64,000 bases of DNA from Caulobacteraceae bacterium (GCA_009773335.1 WRPF01000001.1:1-64000), one strand, 5' to 3'; numbered from the stretch's first letter, positions 1-7,923 are shown. Program-made: numbers and translations. Notes: generated from the letters alone by a model not told the origin.

Positions 1-654
1 CTGGCCTCGCCCGATCAGGACGCCGGCGCGGCGCTGGCGTTGCTCGCCGACGCCTTGGGCGCGCCGGCCTCGGGACCGGTCGCCGCGCGGCAGGACTTCC
101 CGGCGCCGAAGGGCGTCCTCTCCCCCGCCGACGTGGGCGTTTCGATTGCGCGTCACATGGCGGCGGGCGCGATCATCGCCGACGACGGCGTCACGGCGGG
201 TCTGCCGGTGTTTTCGATGACGGCGGGGGCCGAACCCCACGACTGGCTGGCGCTGACGGGCGGGGCCATCGGCATCGGCATGCCGCTCGCGGTGGGCGCA
301 GCCGTGGCGGCGCCCGACCGGAAGGTGATCTGCCTCTCGGGCGACGGAGCGGGCATGTATACCAATCAGGCGCTCTGGACGATGGCGCGCGAGAAGCTGG
401 ACGTGCTGACCATCGTGTTCGCCAACCGCAGCTACCGCATCCTCAACATCGAGATGGCGCGGACGGGGGCCGGCAACCCCGGCCCGGCGGCGACCTCAAT
501 GCTCTCGCTCGACAATCCACCCGTGGACTGGGTGAAGCTCGCCGAGGCGCAAGGGGTCACGGCGGCGCGCTGCGAAACCGCCGAGGCGTTCGACACAATG
601 TGTGCTAGAATGCTTGCGATGAAGGGGCCTTCGCTGATCGAGGCAGCCTGTTGA
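1..654 (+). CDS. Thiamine-pyrophosphate enzyme, acetolactate synthase-like, C-terminal part (5' truncated)
   Basis: The frame is open to the left edge, so the ORF-track start at 40 (TTG) is probably internal and the gene begins outside the window. The visible 217 codons form the C-terminal TPP-binding domain: GDGAGMYTNQALW begins the GDG-x(n)-N Mg/TPP motif, closed by the Asn in FANRSY about 30 residues later, and GGAIGIGMPLAVGAA is the usual preceding glycine-rich stretch. This fold occurs in acetolactate synthase large subunits, benzoylformate decarboxylase and glyoxylate carboligase. The N-terminal half that would decide the substrate is missing. The next gene starts on a TTGA overlap, suggesting co-transcription. 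Family call confident, exact reaction unknown. Confidence 0.85.
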   Translation: MASPDQDAGAALALLADALGAPASGPVAARQDFPAPKGVLSPADVGVSIARHMAAGAIIADDGVTAGLPVFSMTAGAEPHDWLALTGGAIGIGMPLAVGAAVAAPDRKVICLSGDGAGMYTNQALWTMAREKLDVLTIVFANRSYRILNIEMARTGAGNPGPAATSMLSLDNPPVDWVKLAEAQGVTAARCETAEAFDTMCARMLAMKGPSLIEAAC

Positions 655-1139
655 GCACAAGCCAACTTCGCCGCATGTTCGCCTTCGAGCGCCGGTCCCT
701 GACCGGCGGCGAGAAGGATCTCGCGCGCGTGGTGTTCGGGCGCGAGATCGATCTGGAGGCGGTGCGCATCCAGCAGGCGCCGCCCGCGCCGTTCGCGGCG
801 ATGGTGCCGCACCGGCGCACGATCGTCTTTTCCATGTGGCGCGCGGCGCGCGATTTTGCCGAAACGGCGCCCGCCGAGCGTGGCTGGTTTGTCCACGAAC
901 TGGCGCACGTCTGGCAGGCCCGGCGCGGGGTGGTGCTGGCGGCGGCGAAACTGAGGGCGCTGGGACGCGAGGCCTACGACTACCGCTGGGAGCCCGGCAA
1001 GAAACTCGGGGACTACAACATCGAGCAGCAGGCCGAGATCGCCCGTCACCTCTATCTCGCCCGTGTCGGGGCGCCTGACCCGGCGGCGCCATCGCGCGAA
1101 CGGCTTGAAGATGTCTGGCCCATTCGCCTGAACGTTTGA
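651..1139 (+). CDS. Small zincin-like protein with HELAH motif
   Basis: This 162-residue protein starts at TTG, overlapping the previous stop by 4 bases. The only recognisable motif is HELAHVWQ (His82-Glu83-xx-His86), the HExxH zinc signature, in the short version seen in Vgr-linked and DUF4157-like peptidase fragments. There is no signal peptide or membrane segment. A third zinc ligand is not obvious, so enzymatic activity is unproven. The tail EQQAEIARHLYLAR could supply an acidic ligand (inference). Placement directly behind the TPP enzyme does not suggest a function. Confidence 0.6.
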   Translation: MSTSQLRRMFAFERRSLTGGEKDLARVVFGREIDLEAVRIQQAPPAPFAAMVPHRRTIVFSMWRAARDFAETAPAERGWFVHELAHVWQARRGVVLAAAKLRALGREAYDYRWEPGKKLGDYNIEQQAEIARHLYLARVGAPDPAAPSRERLEDVWPIRLNV

Positions 1140-1191
1140 CGCCTCTCACGCCGCGTCCTACCCCGGCGCCTCAATCAACGGAGAGCGGACG

Positions 1192-1650
1192 ATGATCGCG
1201 ATGGCGCCCGTCGGCCATGTACGAGGCGGCCGCAGCGAGGCGGTGGATGACGACTGGGGCGCCAGCCGGGCGCGCATCGACCTCGATCCTGCGCGCTTCG
1301 GTCCGGACGCGCTGGCGGGGCTCGACGGATTCTCGCACGTCGAGGTGATCTTCGTGTTCGACAGGGTCGGCGAGGATGAGATCACGACAGGCGCGCGACA
1401 CCCACGCGGCAACACGGCCTGGCCGAAGGTCGGCATTTTCGCCCAGCGGGGCAAGAACCGGCCCAACCGAATCGGACTGTGTACCTGCCGCGTGATCGCA
1501 GTGGACGGCCTTGCGCTCGATGTCGAAGGGCTCGACGCCATCGACGGATCGCCGGTGCTGGACATCAAGCCGCTGATGAAGGGGTTTCAGCCGCGTGGGG
1601 AGATCCGCGAACCGGCCTGGGTCGAAGAGATCATGAAGGACTACTGGTAA
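1192..1650 (+). CDS. trmO: tRNA (N6-threonylcarbamoyladenosine37-N6)-methyltransferase TrmO-like
   Basis: A 152-residue TsaA/TrmO-domain protein. Family blocks are HPRGN (about residue 66), GIFAQRGKNRPNRIGL (SAM-site block), and DGSPVLDIKPLMKGF near the C-terminus. In the family the enzyme methylates t6A37 of tRNAs reading ACN codons, using S-adenosylmethionine. The length fits short TsaA-domain members; E. coli TrmO is longer by a C-terminal extension absent here. The ATG start at 1192 follows a GGAGAG ribosome site. The acyl-CoA dehydrogenase begins one base after its stop, so they are probably co-transcribed. Confidence 0.85.
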   Translation: MIAMAPVGHVRGGRSEAVDDDWGASRARIDLDPARFGPDALAGLDGFSHVEVIFVFDRVGEDEITTGARHPRGNTAWPKVGIFAQRGKNRPNRIGLCTCRVIAVDGLALDVEGLDAIDGSPVLDIKPLMKGFQPRGEIREPAWVEEIMKDYW

Positions 1651-1651
1651 G

Positions 1652-2830
1652 ATGAGCGACAACGACGACCGCCAGATTCTCGATTCCATCGACCGCTGGC
1701 TGAAGACGAAGGTGGCGCCCGTGGCGGCGCGCTACGAGCAGGACGACGAGTATCCGCAGGGGCTCGTCGATGACATGCGCGAGCTCGGCCTGTTCGGCGC
1801 GCTCATCCATCCCGACCATGGCGGACTCGGGCTTTCGGCGACGACGTATTCGCGCATTGTCGCGCTCATCAGCGAAGAGTGGATGAGCCTCACAGGCGTG
1901 TTCAACACGCACATGATGATGGCGCTGATGGTGCAGCGCTTCGGCACGCAGAAGCAGAAGGATTACTGGCTGCCCAAGTTCGCCAGCGGAACGCTGCGCG
2001 GCGGCCTCGGGCTCACGGAGCCGGACGCCGGCACGGACCTGCAGGGCATCCGCACCCGTGCGACGAAGAAGGGCAACGACACCTACGTCGTCCACGGCGC
2101 CAAAACATGGATCACCAACGTGATCGAGGGACAGTGCCTTGCGCTGCTCGTGAAGACGGATCCCGAGGCGCAGCCGCGCCACAAGGGCATCTCCATGCTC
2201 ATCGCGCCGAAGATCGATCCCGAGACCGGCAAGGCGAAGGCCGGCGTCGCCATCGGCAAGAAGCTCAAGAAGCTCGGCTATCGCGGCGTCGATACGGGCG
2301 AGATCACCTATGACGGCTACGAGGTGGATGCCGAGCTCTCGCTGATCGGCGGCGAGGAAGGCAAGGGCTTCATAATGGCCACGAGCGGCCTCGAACTCGG
2401 CCGTATCAACATCGCCGCGCGCGGTGTGGGCATCGCGCGCCGCGCGTTGCGCGAAAGCGTGCGCTACGCGCAGGAACGCAAGACCATGGGCAAGGCCATC
2501 GCCGAGCATCAGGCGATCCAGCTCAAGCTCGGCGAAATGGCGGCCAAGACGCGCGCCGCTGAACTTCTCGTGGAGGACGCCGCGAAGGCCTTCGACGCGG
2601 GCGGGCGTGTGGACATGGAAGCCGGCATGGCGAAGTGGTTCGCCAGCGAGACCGCTGCAGAAGTGGCCTTCGAGGCCATGCGCATCCACGGCGGCAACGG
2701 CTACTCGAAGGAGTATCCCATCGAACGGCTCTACCGCGACGCCCCCCTCCTCTGCATTGGCGAGGGGACGAATGAAATGCAGCGCATCATCATCGCCCGC
2801 CAGCTCATCGCGCGAAACAAGATCTCATGA
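1652..2830 (+). CDS. Acyl-CoA dehydrogenase
   Basis: A full-length 392-residue FAD enzyme that introduces the trans-2 double bond into acyl-CoA thioesters and passes electrons to ETF. Landmarks are GLTEPDAGTD (FAD/substrate loop), KTWITN, and the C-terminal IHGGNGYSKEYPIERLYRDA followed by IGEGTNEMQ, whose Glu corresponds to the catalytic base of short/medium-chain enzymes. The following ORF begins on an ATGA overlap. With the CoA-transferase and enoyl-CoA hydratase on the opposite strand, it makes a small acyl-CoA catabolic neighbourhood. Chain-length preference cannot be read from the sequence. Confidence 0.93.
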   Translation: MSDNDDRQILDSIDRWLKTKVAPVAARYEQDDEYPQGLVDDMRELGLFGALIHPDHGGLGLSATTYSRIVALISEEWMSLTGVFNTHMMMALMVQRFGTQKQKDYWLPKFASGTLRGGLGLTEPDAGTDLQGIRTRATKKGNDTYVVHGAKTWITNVIEGQCLALLVKTDPEAQPRHKGISMLIAPKIDPETGKAKAGVAIGKKLKKLGYRGVDTGEITYDGYEVDAELSLIGGEEGKGFIMATSGLELGRINIAARGVGIARRALRESVRYAQERKTMGKAIAEHQAIQLKLGEMAAKTRAAELLVEDAAKAFDAGGRVDMEAGMAKWFASETAAEVAFEAMRIHGGNGYSKEYPIERLYRDAPLLCIGEGTNEMQRIIIARQLIARNKIS

Positions 2831-3222
2831 AGCCGTCTGACGTGCCGATGATCACCGATGTGACGGTCCGCATTTCCGATGCAGGCGACATGTTCGCGCT
2901 GGAGTTCGAGGGCTCCGACGGAAAGGTCCGCAGCGTAGCGTTGCCGGTGTCCAGCCTCACGAAGCTGGTTTCGGGACTGATGTGGGCCGGGGCGGAAAGC
3001 GCGGAACGGCGCGTGACCCCGCCACTTTCGCTCGCCGAACGCGAGACGCTGCAGCACGGCGCGCGCACTATGTCGGACTGGCGCGTGACGCCATCGGCGG
3101 ATGGGCGTGACACGGTGCTTGAAGTGGAGTCAGGAGCGGCGCTGCTCTGCGTGCGCGTCCCGCCGGTCGCCGCACGACTTCTCGGGCTTGCCCTTCAGGC
3201 GGCGCCGGGGGATCTCAGCTAA
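2827..3222 (+). CDS. Conserved-looking hypothetical protein
   Basis: 131 residues, translationally coupled (ATGA) to the acyl-CoA dehydrogenase. There are no cysteine clusters, signal peptide or membrane spans. The sequence alternates short beta-like stretches (ITDVTVRISDAGDMFALEF, DTVLEVESGAALLCVRV), suggesting a small beta-rich fold. I do not recognise a family. It is kept as a gene because of the start overlap, G+C-rich third positions like its neighbours, and convergent placement against the next gene with only 10 bases between stops. Confidence 0.6.
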   Translation: MKPSDVPMITDVTVRISDAGDMFALEFEGSDGKVRSVALPVSSLTKLVSGLMWAGAESAERRVTPPLSLAERETLQHGARTMSDWRVTPSADGRDTVLEVESGAALLCVRVPPVAARLLGLALQAAPGDLS

Positions 3223-3232
3223 CGCCCTTCGT

Positions 3233-4489
3233 TTATATCGTCGCGCGCATCTCGGCCCATGCGCGCGCAAGATCGTCGCGGGCCGACGGCGGCGCGACCG
3301 AGGCGAGGGCCTCGGCGCGCGCGTCGATGTCGAGCGGGGCCAGATCGACGGTCCCGAATTCGGTGACGATGATTGGCGCGTCCGCGCGCGACACGGTGAC
3401 GGCGTGCGCCGAAAGGCGCGGCACGATGCGCGAGACGCCGCCCTTGCCTTCGGCCTGCAGCATCACGATTGGGCGCCCGCCGCGCGACGTGCGCGCGCCG
3501 CGGATGAAATCGACCAGCCCGCCCACGCCCGAGATCTGTTCAGCGCCGGCGTACTCGGCGTTCACCTGGCCGAAGAGATCCACCTCGAGTGCCGCGTTGA
3601 TGGCGACGAGACGTTCGATGCGCGCAAGTGCTGCGGCGCCATGGGTCTCGGGGACGCCGACGAGCGAAAGGCGCGGCTCTGCGGCGATCCGGCGGTAGAA
3701 CGCCGCGTCACCGACGGCGATGCCGGCGCGGATCGCGGCGGGTTCATCGGCGATGGCGCCGGCGTCCGCAAGCATGAGATGTGACGGCGCGACGAGGCCT
3801 GAGTGGATACGCAGATTGCGCCGCGCCGCGAGCGCCTCGACGGCGGCCAGCGGCAGCTTGCCGATGCCGGTCTGGATCGTGTCGCCGTCTTCTATGAGCG
3901 CCGCCACGCGCGCCGCGATGGCCTGTGCGGCGGCGTTCGCAGGCGCTCCCGCGAGCGTCGGCAGGGCCGTGTCCGACTCGACGATCGCGTCGAACGCCGA
4001 CAGCGGCACGCGCGGCGCACCGGCGATGGCAGGCATCGCGTGATTGACGATCGCGAGTTTGAAACCCGTCCGCGCCAGCATCGCCGGCGGCGCATCGGCG
4101 GCGAGGCCGAAGGAGCAGAGCCCTTGCGCATCCGGCGCGCTCACCGTGAAGACGCCCGCCGTCGCGCCCTCGGCGACAAGCGCTGCGAATGCTGCGGAGT
4201 AGTGCAGCGGGCGCACGCGCGTGCGTCCCGCCGCGAGCCCCGCGCGCCAGTCCGGCGACAGCATGAAGAGTTCCATGCGCGCTTCGGGATGAAGGCTCGC
4301 ATAGTCGAGACGGTTCACGCCGGGAATGAAGAGGCCTGCGAAGGACAGTGCGGCGGCGGTCTCCGGCGTCGCGCGCCACGCGTCGTGCAGCACGAGAGGT
4401 TCAGCAGGGCCTGCGGACAAAAAGACCCGTCCGTCGGGGGCGTGACGGGCGAGTTCTGCGACGGCCTCGTGCGGCGTGATCGTCTTCAT
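3233..4489 (-). CDS. Acetyl-CoA hydrolase/transferase family protein
   Basis: A 418-residue protein of the acetyl-CoA hydrolase / 4-hydroxybutyrate CoA-transferase family. Supporting blocks are EVDLFGQVNAEYAG (the Glu after QVN is the likely acyl-thioester-forming residue of the family), GGLVDFIRGARTSRGGRPIVMLQ and IIVTEFGTVDLAPLD. Its ATG overlaps the stop of the upstream enoyl-CoA hydratase by 4 bases, so the two form a minus-strand operon. The role is probably CoA transfer or hydrolysis for short-chain or branched acids; the exact acyl group is not determinable. Confidence 0.85.
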   Translation of the reverse strand: MKTITPHEAVAELARHAPDGRVFLSAGPAEPLVLHDAWRATPETAAALSFAGLFIPGVNRLDYASLHPEARMELFMLSPDWRAGLAAGRTRVRPLHYSAAFAALVAEGATAGVFTVSAPDAQGLCSFGLAADAPPAMLARTGFKLAIVNHAMPAIAGAPRVPLSAFDAIVESDTALPTLAGAPANAAAQAIAARVAALIEDGDTIQTGIGKLPLAAVEALAARRNLRIHSGLVAPSHLMLADAGAIADEPAAIRAGIAVGDAAFYRRIAAEPRLSLVGVPETHGAAALARIERLVAINAALEVDLFGQVNAEYAGAEQISGVGGLVDFIRGARTSRGGRPIVMLQAEGKGGVSRIVPRLSAHAVTVSRADAPIIVTEFGTVDLAPLDIDARAEALASVAPPSARDDLARAWAEMRATI

Positions 4490-5295
4490 GGAAAGCGCGG
4501 CGTCCGCTTGGCGAGGAACGCCGTGGAGCCCTCGCGAAAATCCGGGCCTTCAAAGGCGTCGGCGAACAGCGCGCGACTTTCCGCCGTATCGTCGATGGCG
4601 CCGTCGCGCAGCATCGCCATGACCTGCTTCACGGCGCGCGCCGTGAAGCCTGATGCGCTGGCGAGTTCCGCTTCAAAGGCGCCGACAGCGCCGTCGAGCG
4701 CGGCATCTCCGTGCGCGGCGTCGACCAGGCCGATGCGCAGTGCTTCCTCAGCGTCGATGAGCCCGCCCGTGAACAGGATGCGCTTTGCCGCCGAGGGACC
4801 AACCGCCTGCACGAGCCGGCGCGTGTCCGAGACGCCGTACGCGAGGCCGAGCTTCGCGGGCGTGACGCCGAAGCGGGCGTCCGTCGCGGCAAACCGCAGA
4901 TCGCAGCAGAGCGCCAGCGCGCATCCTCCGCCGACACATGCGCCGCGGATGACGGCGAGCGAGGGCTTCGAGAAGGATTCGAGCGCCGCCATGGCGCGCG
5001 CCATCACCGCCTGATTGGCGAGCGCGGCTTCGCGGGTGGCGTAGGTGGTCTCGAACTCGGCGATGTCGGCGCCTGCGGCGAAATGCGCGCCCGCGCCCCG
5101 CACGACGAGCAGGCGCACGTCTGGATCAGCGTCGACCTGCGCCACCAGATCCGGGATGGCGCGCCACATGGCCAGCGAGAGCGCATTGCGCTTGGCAGGG
5201 CGGTTGAGGACCAGTTCGGCCCTGCGGCCCGTGCGGGCGAGGTAGATGTCGGCTGACTCGGACAGTGTGGCCTCCGGGGCGGGCTCCTGACGCAC
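4486..5295 (-). CDS. Enoyl-CoA hydratase/isomerase (crotonase) family protein
   Basis: A crotonase-fold protein: LVLNRPAKRNALS near the start, GAGAHFAAGADIAEF forming the first oxyanion-hole half, and IRGACVGGGCALALCCDLR the second. The ORF track extends it to 314 residues at 5430, but those 45 extra codons run through a 26-bp direct repeat next to tRNA-Val. The GTG at 5295 gives 269 residues, the usual crotonase size, so I prefer it; translation could also begin further in. It hydrates enoyl-CoA or isomerises double bonds, or does a related reaction. It is the first gene of the minus-strand pair with the CoA-transferase. Confidence 0.85.
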   Translation of the reverse strand: MRQEPAPEATLSESADIYLARTGRRAELVLNRPAKRNALSLAMWRAIPDLVAQVDADPDVRLLVVRGAGAHFAAGADIAEFETTYATREAALANQAVMARAMAALESFSKPSLAVIRGACVGGGCALALCCDLRFAATDARFGVTPAKLGLAYGVSDTRRLVQAVGPSAAKRILFTGGLIDAEEALRIGLVDAAHGDAALDGAVGAFEAELASASGFTARAVKQVMAMLRDGAIDDTAESRALFADAFEGPDFREGSTAFLAKRTPRFP

Positions 5296-5299
5296 GGCT

Positions 5300-5431
5300 T
5301 GCCGAGCCGAAGCTTGCGAAGCAAGTTTTACATGGTCCGCCTTCGCCCTCGCGGGCTTCGGCGCGACAGCCTTCACTCGCTTCGCATGAAGGATTGGGGC
5401 TGGCCTGCCGAGCCGAAGCTTGCGAAGCAAG
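5300..5431. repeat. 26-bp direct repeat pair beside tRNA-Val
   Basis: TGCCGAGCCGAAGCTTGCGA begins an identical 26-base unit at 5300-5325 and again at 5406-5431. Each copy holds a small hairpin (GCTTG-CGAAG-CAAGC). The pair brackets 80 bases of sequence with no clear gene and makes the upstream extension of the enoyl-CoA hydratase ORF unlikely to be translated. Confidence 0.7.
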
Positions 5432-5438
5432 CGAAGGC

Positions 5439-5513
5439 TGGTGGGCGGTGAGGGGATCGAACCCCCGACCCTCTCGGTGTAAACGAGACGCTCTACCGCT
5501 GAGCTAACCGCCC
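5439..5513 (-). tRNA. tRNA-Val (anticodon TAC)
   Basis: The reverse complement reads GGGCGGTTAGCTCAGCGGTA... and ends ...CACCGCCCACCA. The 7-bp acceptor stem GGGCGGT/ACCGCCC, a D arm, the anticodon stem TCTCG/CGAGA with loop TTTACAC (anticodon TAC), and the T arm GGGGG-TTCGATC-CCCTC all fold. The encoded CCA lies at 5439-5441. Length is 75 nt. Confidence 0.97.
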
Positions 5514-5535
5514 ACTTGGCCTGCCGGCCGGCCCT

Positions 5536-5563
5536 GTCTTAGCCGCGCGCCGCCGCCGGGCAA
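5536..5563 (-). promoter_or_regulatory. Probable housekeeping promoter for tRNA-Val
   Basis: On the minus strand TTGCCCG, 12 bases, then GGCTAAGAC lie about 22 bases before the tRNA 5' end. This fits the Caulobacter-type consensus TTGaCgS-N10-14-GCTAnAwC. Inferred from sequence only. Confidence 0.5.
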
Positions 5564-5603
5564 GGGCCGCCCCGCCGTGGCGCATCCAGTTTCACCAATC
5601 GGC

Positions 5604-5631
5604 TTGACCGAGGAATCCCCAAGCCCTATGC
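5604..5631 (+). promoter_or_regulatory. Probable promoter for tRNA-Asp
   Basis: TTGACCG, about 12 bases, then GCCCTATGC lie 15-20 bases before tRNA-Asp. The -35 box is good and the -10 box is weaker. Confidence 0.4.
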
Positions 5632-5646
5632 CCCCGCTTCCCCCAA

Positions 5647-5723
<77 letters not shown>

Positions 5724-5763
5724 TGGGGCGCATCCCCCAGATTGCCGATAGCCTCCTCGTGCC

Positions 5764-5790
5764 GGGGGCGTCGGCCTGTTGGCCGACCCC
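5764..5790 (+). terminator. Strong hairpin between tRNA-Asp and nuoA
   Basis: GGGG-C-GTCGGCC-TGTT-GGCCGAC-CCCC folds to an 11-bp stem with one bulge and a 4-base loop. There is no T-run, so it is either a tRNA 3' processing/termination hairpin or part of the nuo leader. Confidence 0.4.
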
Positions 5791-5913
5791 GAATGCTGAC
5801 CGACCCCGCGTCCTTTCGCACCCGCAGCACGGTTGCCACCCAACGAGGGCGCCGGTAGCTTCCGCCCCGCTGATTTGCCCGGTCGACCGCCGGCCCCGAG
5901 GACCAACGCCGCC

Positions 5914-6279
5914 ATGAACGGACTGCTCGTCGAATACCTCCCGATCGTGATTTTCCTCGTGATCGCCGCAGCCATGGGCGTCGGCTTCATGGCCGCAGCG
6001 TGGGTGCTGGCGCCCAAGAGTCCGGACAAGGAGAAAGTCTCGGCCTACGAGTGCGGCTTCAATGCGTTCGACGACGCGCGCATGAAGTTCGACGTGAAGT
6101 TCTATCTCGTCGCCATCCTGTTCATCATCTTCGACCTCGAGGTCGCATTCCTGTTCCCGTGGGCGATCACGCTTGAGCAGGGCAATCTCTTCGCCTTCTG
6201 GTCGATGATGACGTTTCTCGGCGTGCTGACGATCGGTTTCATCTACGAATGGAAGAAGGGCGCGCTCGAATGGCAATAG
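5914..6279 (+). CDS. nuoA: NADH-quinone oxidoreductase subunit A
   Basis: A 121-residue three-helix membrane subunit of respiratory complex I. The motif [42 protein letters not shown] is diagnostic for NuoA. The ORF-track start at 5833 is too long; the ATG at 5914 gives [18 protein letters not shown], a normal NuoA N-terminus. It is the first gene of the nuo operon, and nuoB overlaps its end. Confidence 0.96.
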   Translation: MNGLLVEYLPIVIFLVIAAAMGVGFMAAAWVLAPKSPDKEKVSAYECGFNAFDDARMKFDVKFYLVAILFIIFDLEVAFLFPWAITLEQGNLFAFWSMMTFLGVLTIGFIYEWKKGALEWQ

Positions 6280-6830
6280 TGCCTGCAAACGCTGCCGGAC
6301 GCGCGGGCGTCGAGGGCGGGTTCCCGGTGAAGCCGGACGATCCGTTCTACACGGGCCTGTCGAATGAACTCGCCGACAAGGGCTTTCTCGTTGCAGCGGC
6401 CGACGATCTCATCACGTGGGCCCGAACGGGCTCGCTGATGTGGATGACGTTCGGCCTCGCGTGCTGTGCGGTCGAGATGATGCAGATGGCGATGCCGCGC
6501 TATGACGTGGAGCGCTTCGGCTTTGCGCCGCGCGGCAGTCCGCGCCAGTCCGACGTGATGATCGTGGCGGGCACGCTGACCAACAAGATGGCGCCGGCCC
6601 TGCGCAAGGTTTACGACCAGATGCCGAACCCGCGGTACGTGATCTCGATGGGATCGTGCGCAAACGGCGGCGGCTACTACCACTACAGCTACGCCGTCGT
6701 GCGCGGCTGTGACCGCGTGGTGCCGGTGGACATCTACGTGCCGGGCTGCCCGCCGACGGCCGAAGCGCTACTCTACGGCGTTCTCGCGCTGCAGAAGAAG
6801 ATCCGGCGCGAGGGAACCATCGAACGATGA
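6270..6830 (+). CDS. nuoB: NADH-quinone oxidoreductase subunit B
   Basis: The complex I subunit carrying cluster N2, the last iron-sulfur centre before quinone. Ligand cysteines are visible in [12 protein letters not shown] (adjacent Cys pair), [13 protein letters not shown] and [13 protein letters not shown]. The preferred start is the ATG at 6270 ([13 protein letters not shown]), overlapping nuoA by 10 bases; the ORF-track ATG at 6249 would overlap more and add MEEGRAR. About 186 residues, with the short alphaproteobacterial N-terminal extension. Confidence 0.96.
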   Translation: MAIVPANAAGRAGVEGGFPVKPDDPFYTGLSNELADKGFLVAAADDLITWARTGSLMWMTFGLACCAVEMMQMAMPRYDVERFGFAPRGSPRQSDVMIVAGTLTNKMAPALRKVYDQMPNPRYVISMGSCANGGGYYHYSYAVVRGCDRVVPVDIYVPGCPPTAEALLYGVLALQKKIRREGTIER

Positions 6831-7447
6831 CCGACGTCGTGAAACCGCTGACGCCAGCCGAAGAACTGGCGATGCACGTGTCGGGCGCCATGCCCGGCGC
6901 GGTGGACAATACGGTCATTGCATTCGACGAGGTGACCCTGGAGGCCAAGGCCGACCAGATCATCCCGTTGCTGATCTTCCTGCGCGACGATCCGCGTTGC
7001 CAGTTCCAGACGCTGATCGACATCTGCGGCGTGGACTATCCCGAACGCGTGCAGCGCTTCGACGTGGTCTACCATCTGCTGTCGATGCGGAAGAACAAGC
7101 GCATCCGCATCAAGATCCGCACCGATGAAACCACGCCGGTGAGCTCCGCGATTCCCGTCTATCCCGCCGCCGACTGGTTCGAGCGCGAGACGTTCGACAT
7201 GTACGGCGTGCTGTTCAACGGCCACCCGGACCTGCGCCGCCTGCTCACGGACTACGGCTTCCAGGGCTTCCCGCTGCGCAAGGACTTTCCGCTCACGGGG
7301 CACGTTGAAGTGCGCTACGACCCCGAACAGCAGCGCGTGGTCTACGAGCCCGTGAAGCTTCCGCAGGCGTACCGCAATTTCGATTTCCTCTCGCCGTGGG
7401 AGGGGATGAACGAAATCCTGCCCGGCGACGAAAAGGCCAAGGGCTAG
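6827..7447 (+). CDS. nuoC: NADH-quinone oxidoreductase subunit C
   Basis: A 206-residue hydrophilic complex I subunit (30 kDa family), separate from NuoD as in alphaproteobacteria and mitochondria. The signature [40 protein letters not shown] is present, followed by [21 protein letters not shown]. It starts on an ATGA overlap with nuoB. Its stop at 7445-7447 directly abuts the left arm of the inverted repeat enclosing the S23 gene. Confidence 0.96.
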   Translation: MTDVVKPLTPAEELAMHVSGAMPGAVDNTVIAFDEVTLEAKADQIIPLLIFLRDDPRCQFQTLIDICGVDYPERVQRFDVVYHLLSMRKNKRIRIKIRTDETTPVSSAIPVYPAADWFERETFDMYGVLFNGHPDLRRLLTDYGFQGFPLRKDFPLTGHVEVRYDPEQQRVVYEPVKLPQAYRNFDFLSPWEGMNEILPGDEKAKG

Positions 7448-7480
7448 GCGAATGGCGAATGGCGAGTGGCGAATGGGGGG
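7448..7480 (+). repeat. Left arm of 33-bp perfect inverted repeat
   Basis: Identical to the reverse complement of 7876-7908. It contains four tandem 7-base units (GCGAATG type) plus a run of G. It starts immediately after the nuoC stop codon. Confidence 0.95.
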
Positions 7481-7485
7481 GCAAA

Positions 7486-7875
7486 GTGAGCGACGCGCGC
7501 ATACGCTCCTATCGCGACCTGACCATCTGGCAGGATGCGATGACGCTCGCCGAAACGGTCTATCGGCTCACGTCTGCTTTTCCGAAAGACGAACTCTATG
7601 GAATGACTTCGCAGATGCGGAGGGCTTCCGTCTCAATTGCTGCAAACATCGCCGAGGGGCACGGTCGAGAGCATACCAAGCCTTTCATTCAGTTTCTCCG
7701 AATTGCGCAGGGGTCGCTCAAGGAACTGGAAACGCATTTTCTGCTCGCCGAACGGGTGGGTTTGTTGGCGTCGGAGCAGACGGCGGAACCCATCATCCAA
7801 TGCACCTCTCTTGGAAAGCGGATGCGATCCCTGATCCGCTCGCTGCAGGAGCGCATCGGCGCCACAAAAGATTGA
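7486..7875 (+). CDS. S23/IVP-type four-helix-bundle protein
   Basis: 129 residues from a GTG at 7486; the longer ORF-track start reads through the repeat arm. RSYRDLTIWQDAMTLAETVYRLT, FPKDELYGMTSQMRRASVSIAANIAEGHGR, FLRIAQGSLKELETHFLLAERVGLL and the terminal helix SLGKRMRSLIRSLQERI are the four helices and consensus blocks of the family first known from ORFs inside intervening sequences of 23S rRNA genes and related to the Avd accessory protein of diversity-generating retroelements. The molecular role of free-standing members is unknown; RNA or nucleic-acid binding is the usual proposal. The stop codon abuts the right repeat arm. Confidence 0.88.
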   Translation: MSDARIRSYRDLTIWQDAMTLAETVYRLTSAFPKDELYGMTSQMRRASVSIAANIAEGHGREHTKPFIQFLRIAQGSLKELETHFLLAERVGLLASEQTAEPIIQCTSLGKRMRSLIRSLQERIGATKD

Positions 7876-7908
7876 CCCCCCATTCGCCACTCGCCATTCG
7901 CCATTCGC
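7876..7908 (+). repeat. Right arm of 33-bp perfect inverted repeat
   Basis: CCCCCCATTCGCCACTCGCC starts the mirror copy of 7448-7480, immediately after the S23 TGA. Only 15 bases, containing GGGAGG, separate it from the nuoD ATG. Confidence 0.95.
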
Positions 7909-7923
7909 GCCGGGAGGCAATTC

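Larger units (their letters stand above)
7448..7908 (+). mobile_element. Inverted-repeat-bounded S23 cassette inserted between nuoC and nuoD
   Basis: A perfect 33-bp inverted repeat occupies 7448-7480 and 7876-7908. Each arm is built from a 7-base unit: GCGAATG, GCGAATG, GCGAGTG, GCGAATG, then a G-run; the variant third unit is present in both arms. The left arm begins at the base after the nuoC stop, and the right arm begins at the base after the S23 stop. The body is visibly less G+C-rich than nuo. In the nuo transcript the arms would pair into a long stem with the ORF as the loop. No transposase is encoded, so 'mobile' is inference from the boundaries and composition. Confidence 0.6.

Noticed and set aside
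3803-5014. 403-residue plus-strand ORF over the CoA-transferase/crotonase pair
   Set aside because: Arg-rich shadow of two well supported minus-strand genes.
7448-7908. CRISPR-like or insertion-sequence interpretation of the GCGAATG repeats
   Set aside because: Units are 7 bases and tandem without spacers, so not CRISPR; no transposase is present, and target-site duplications are not evident, so not a standard IS.
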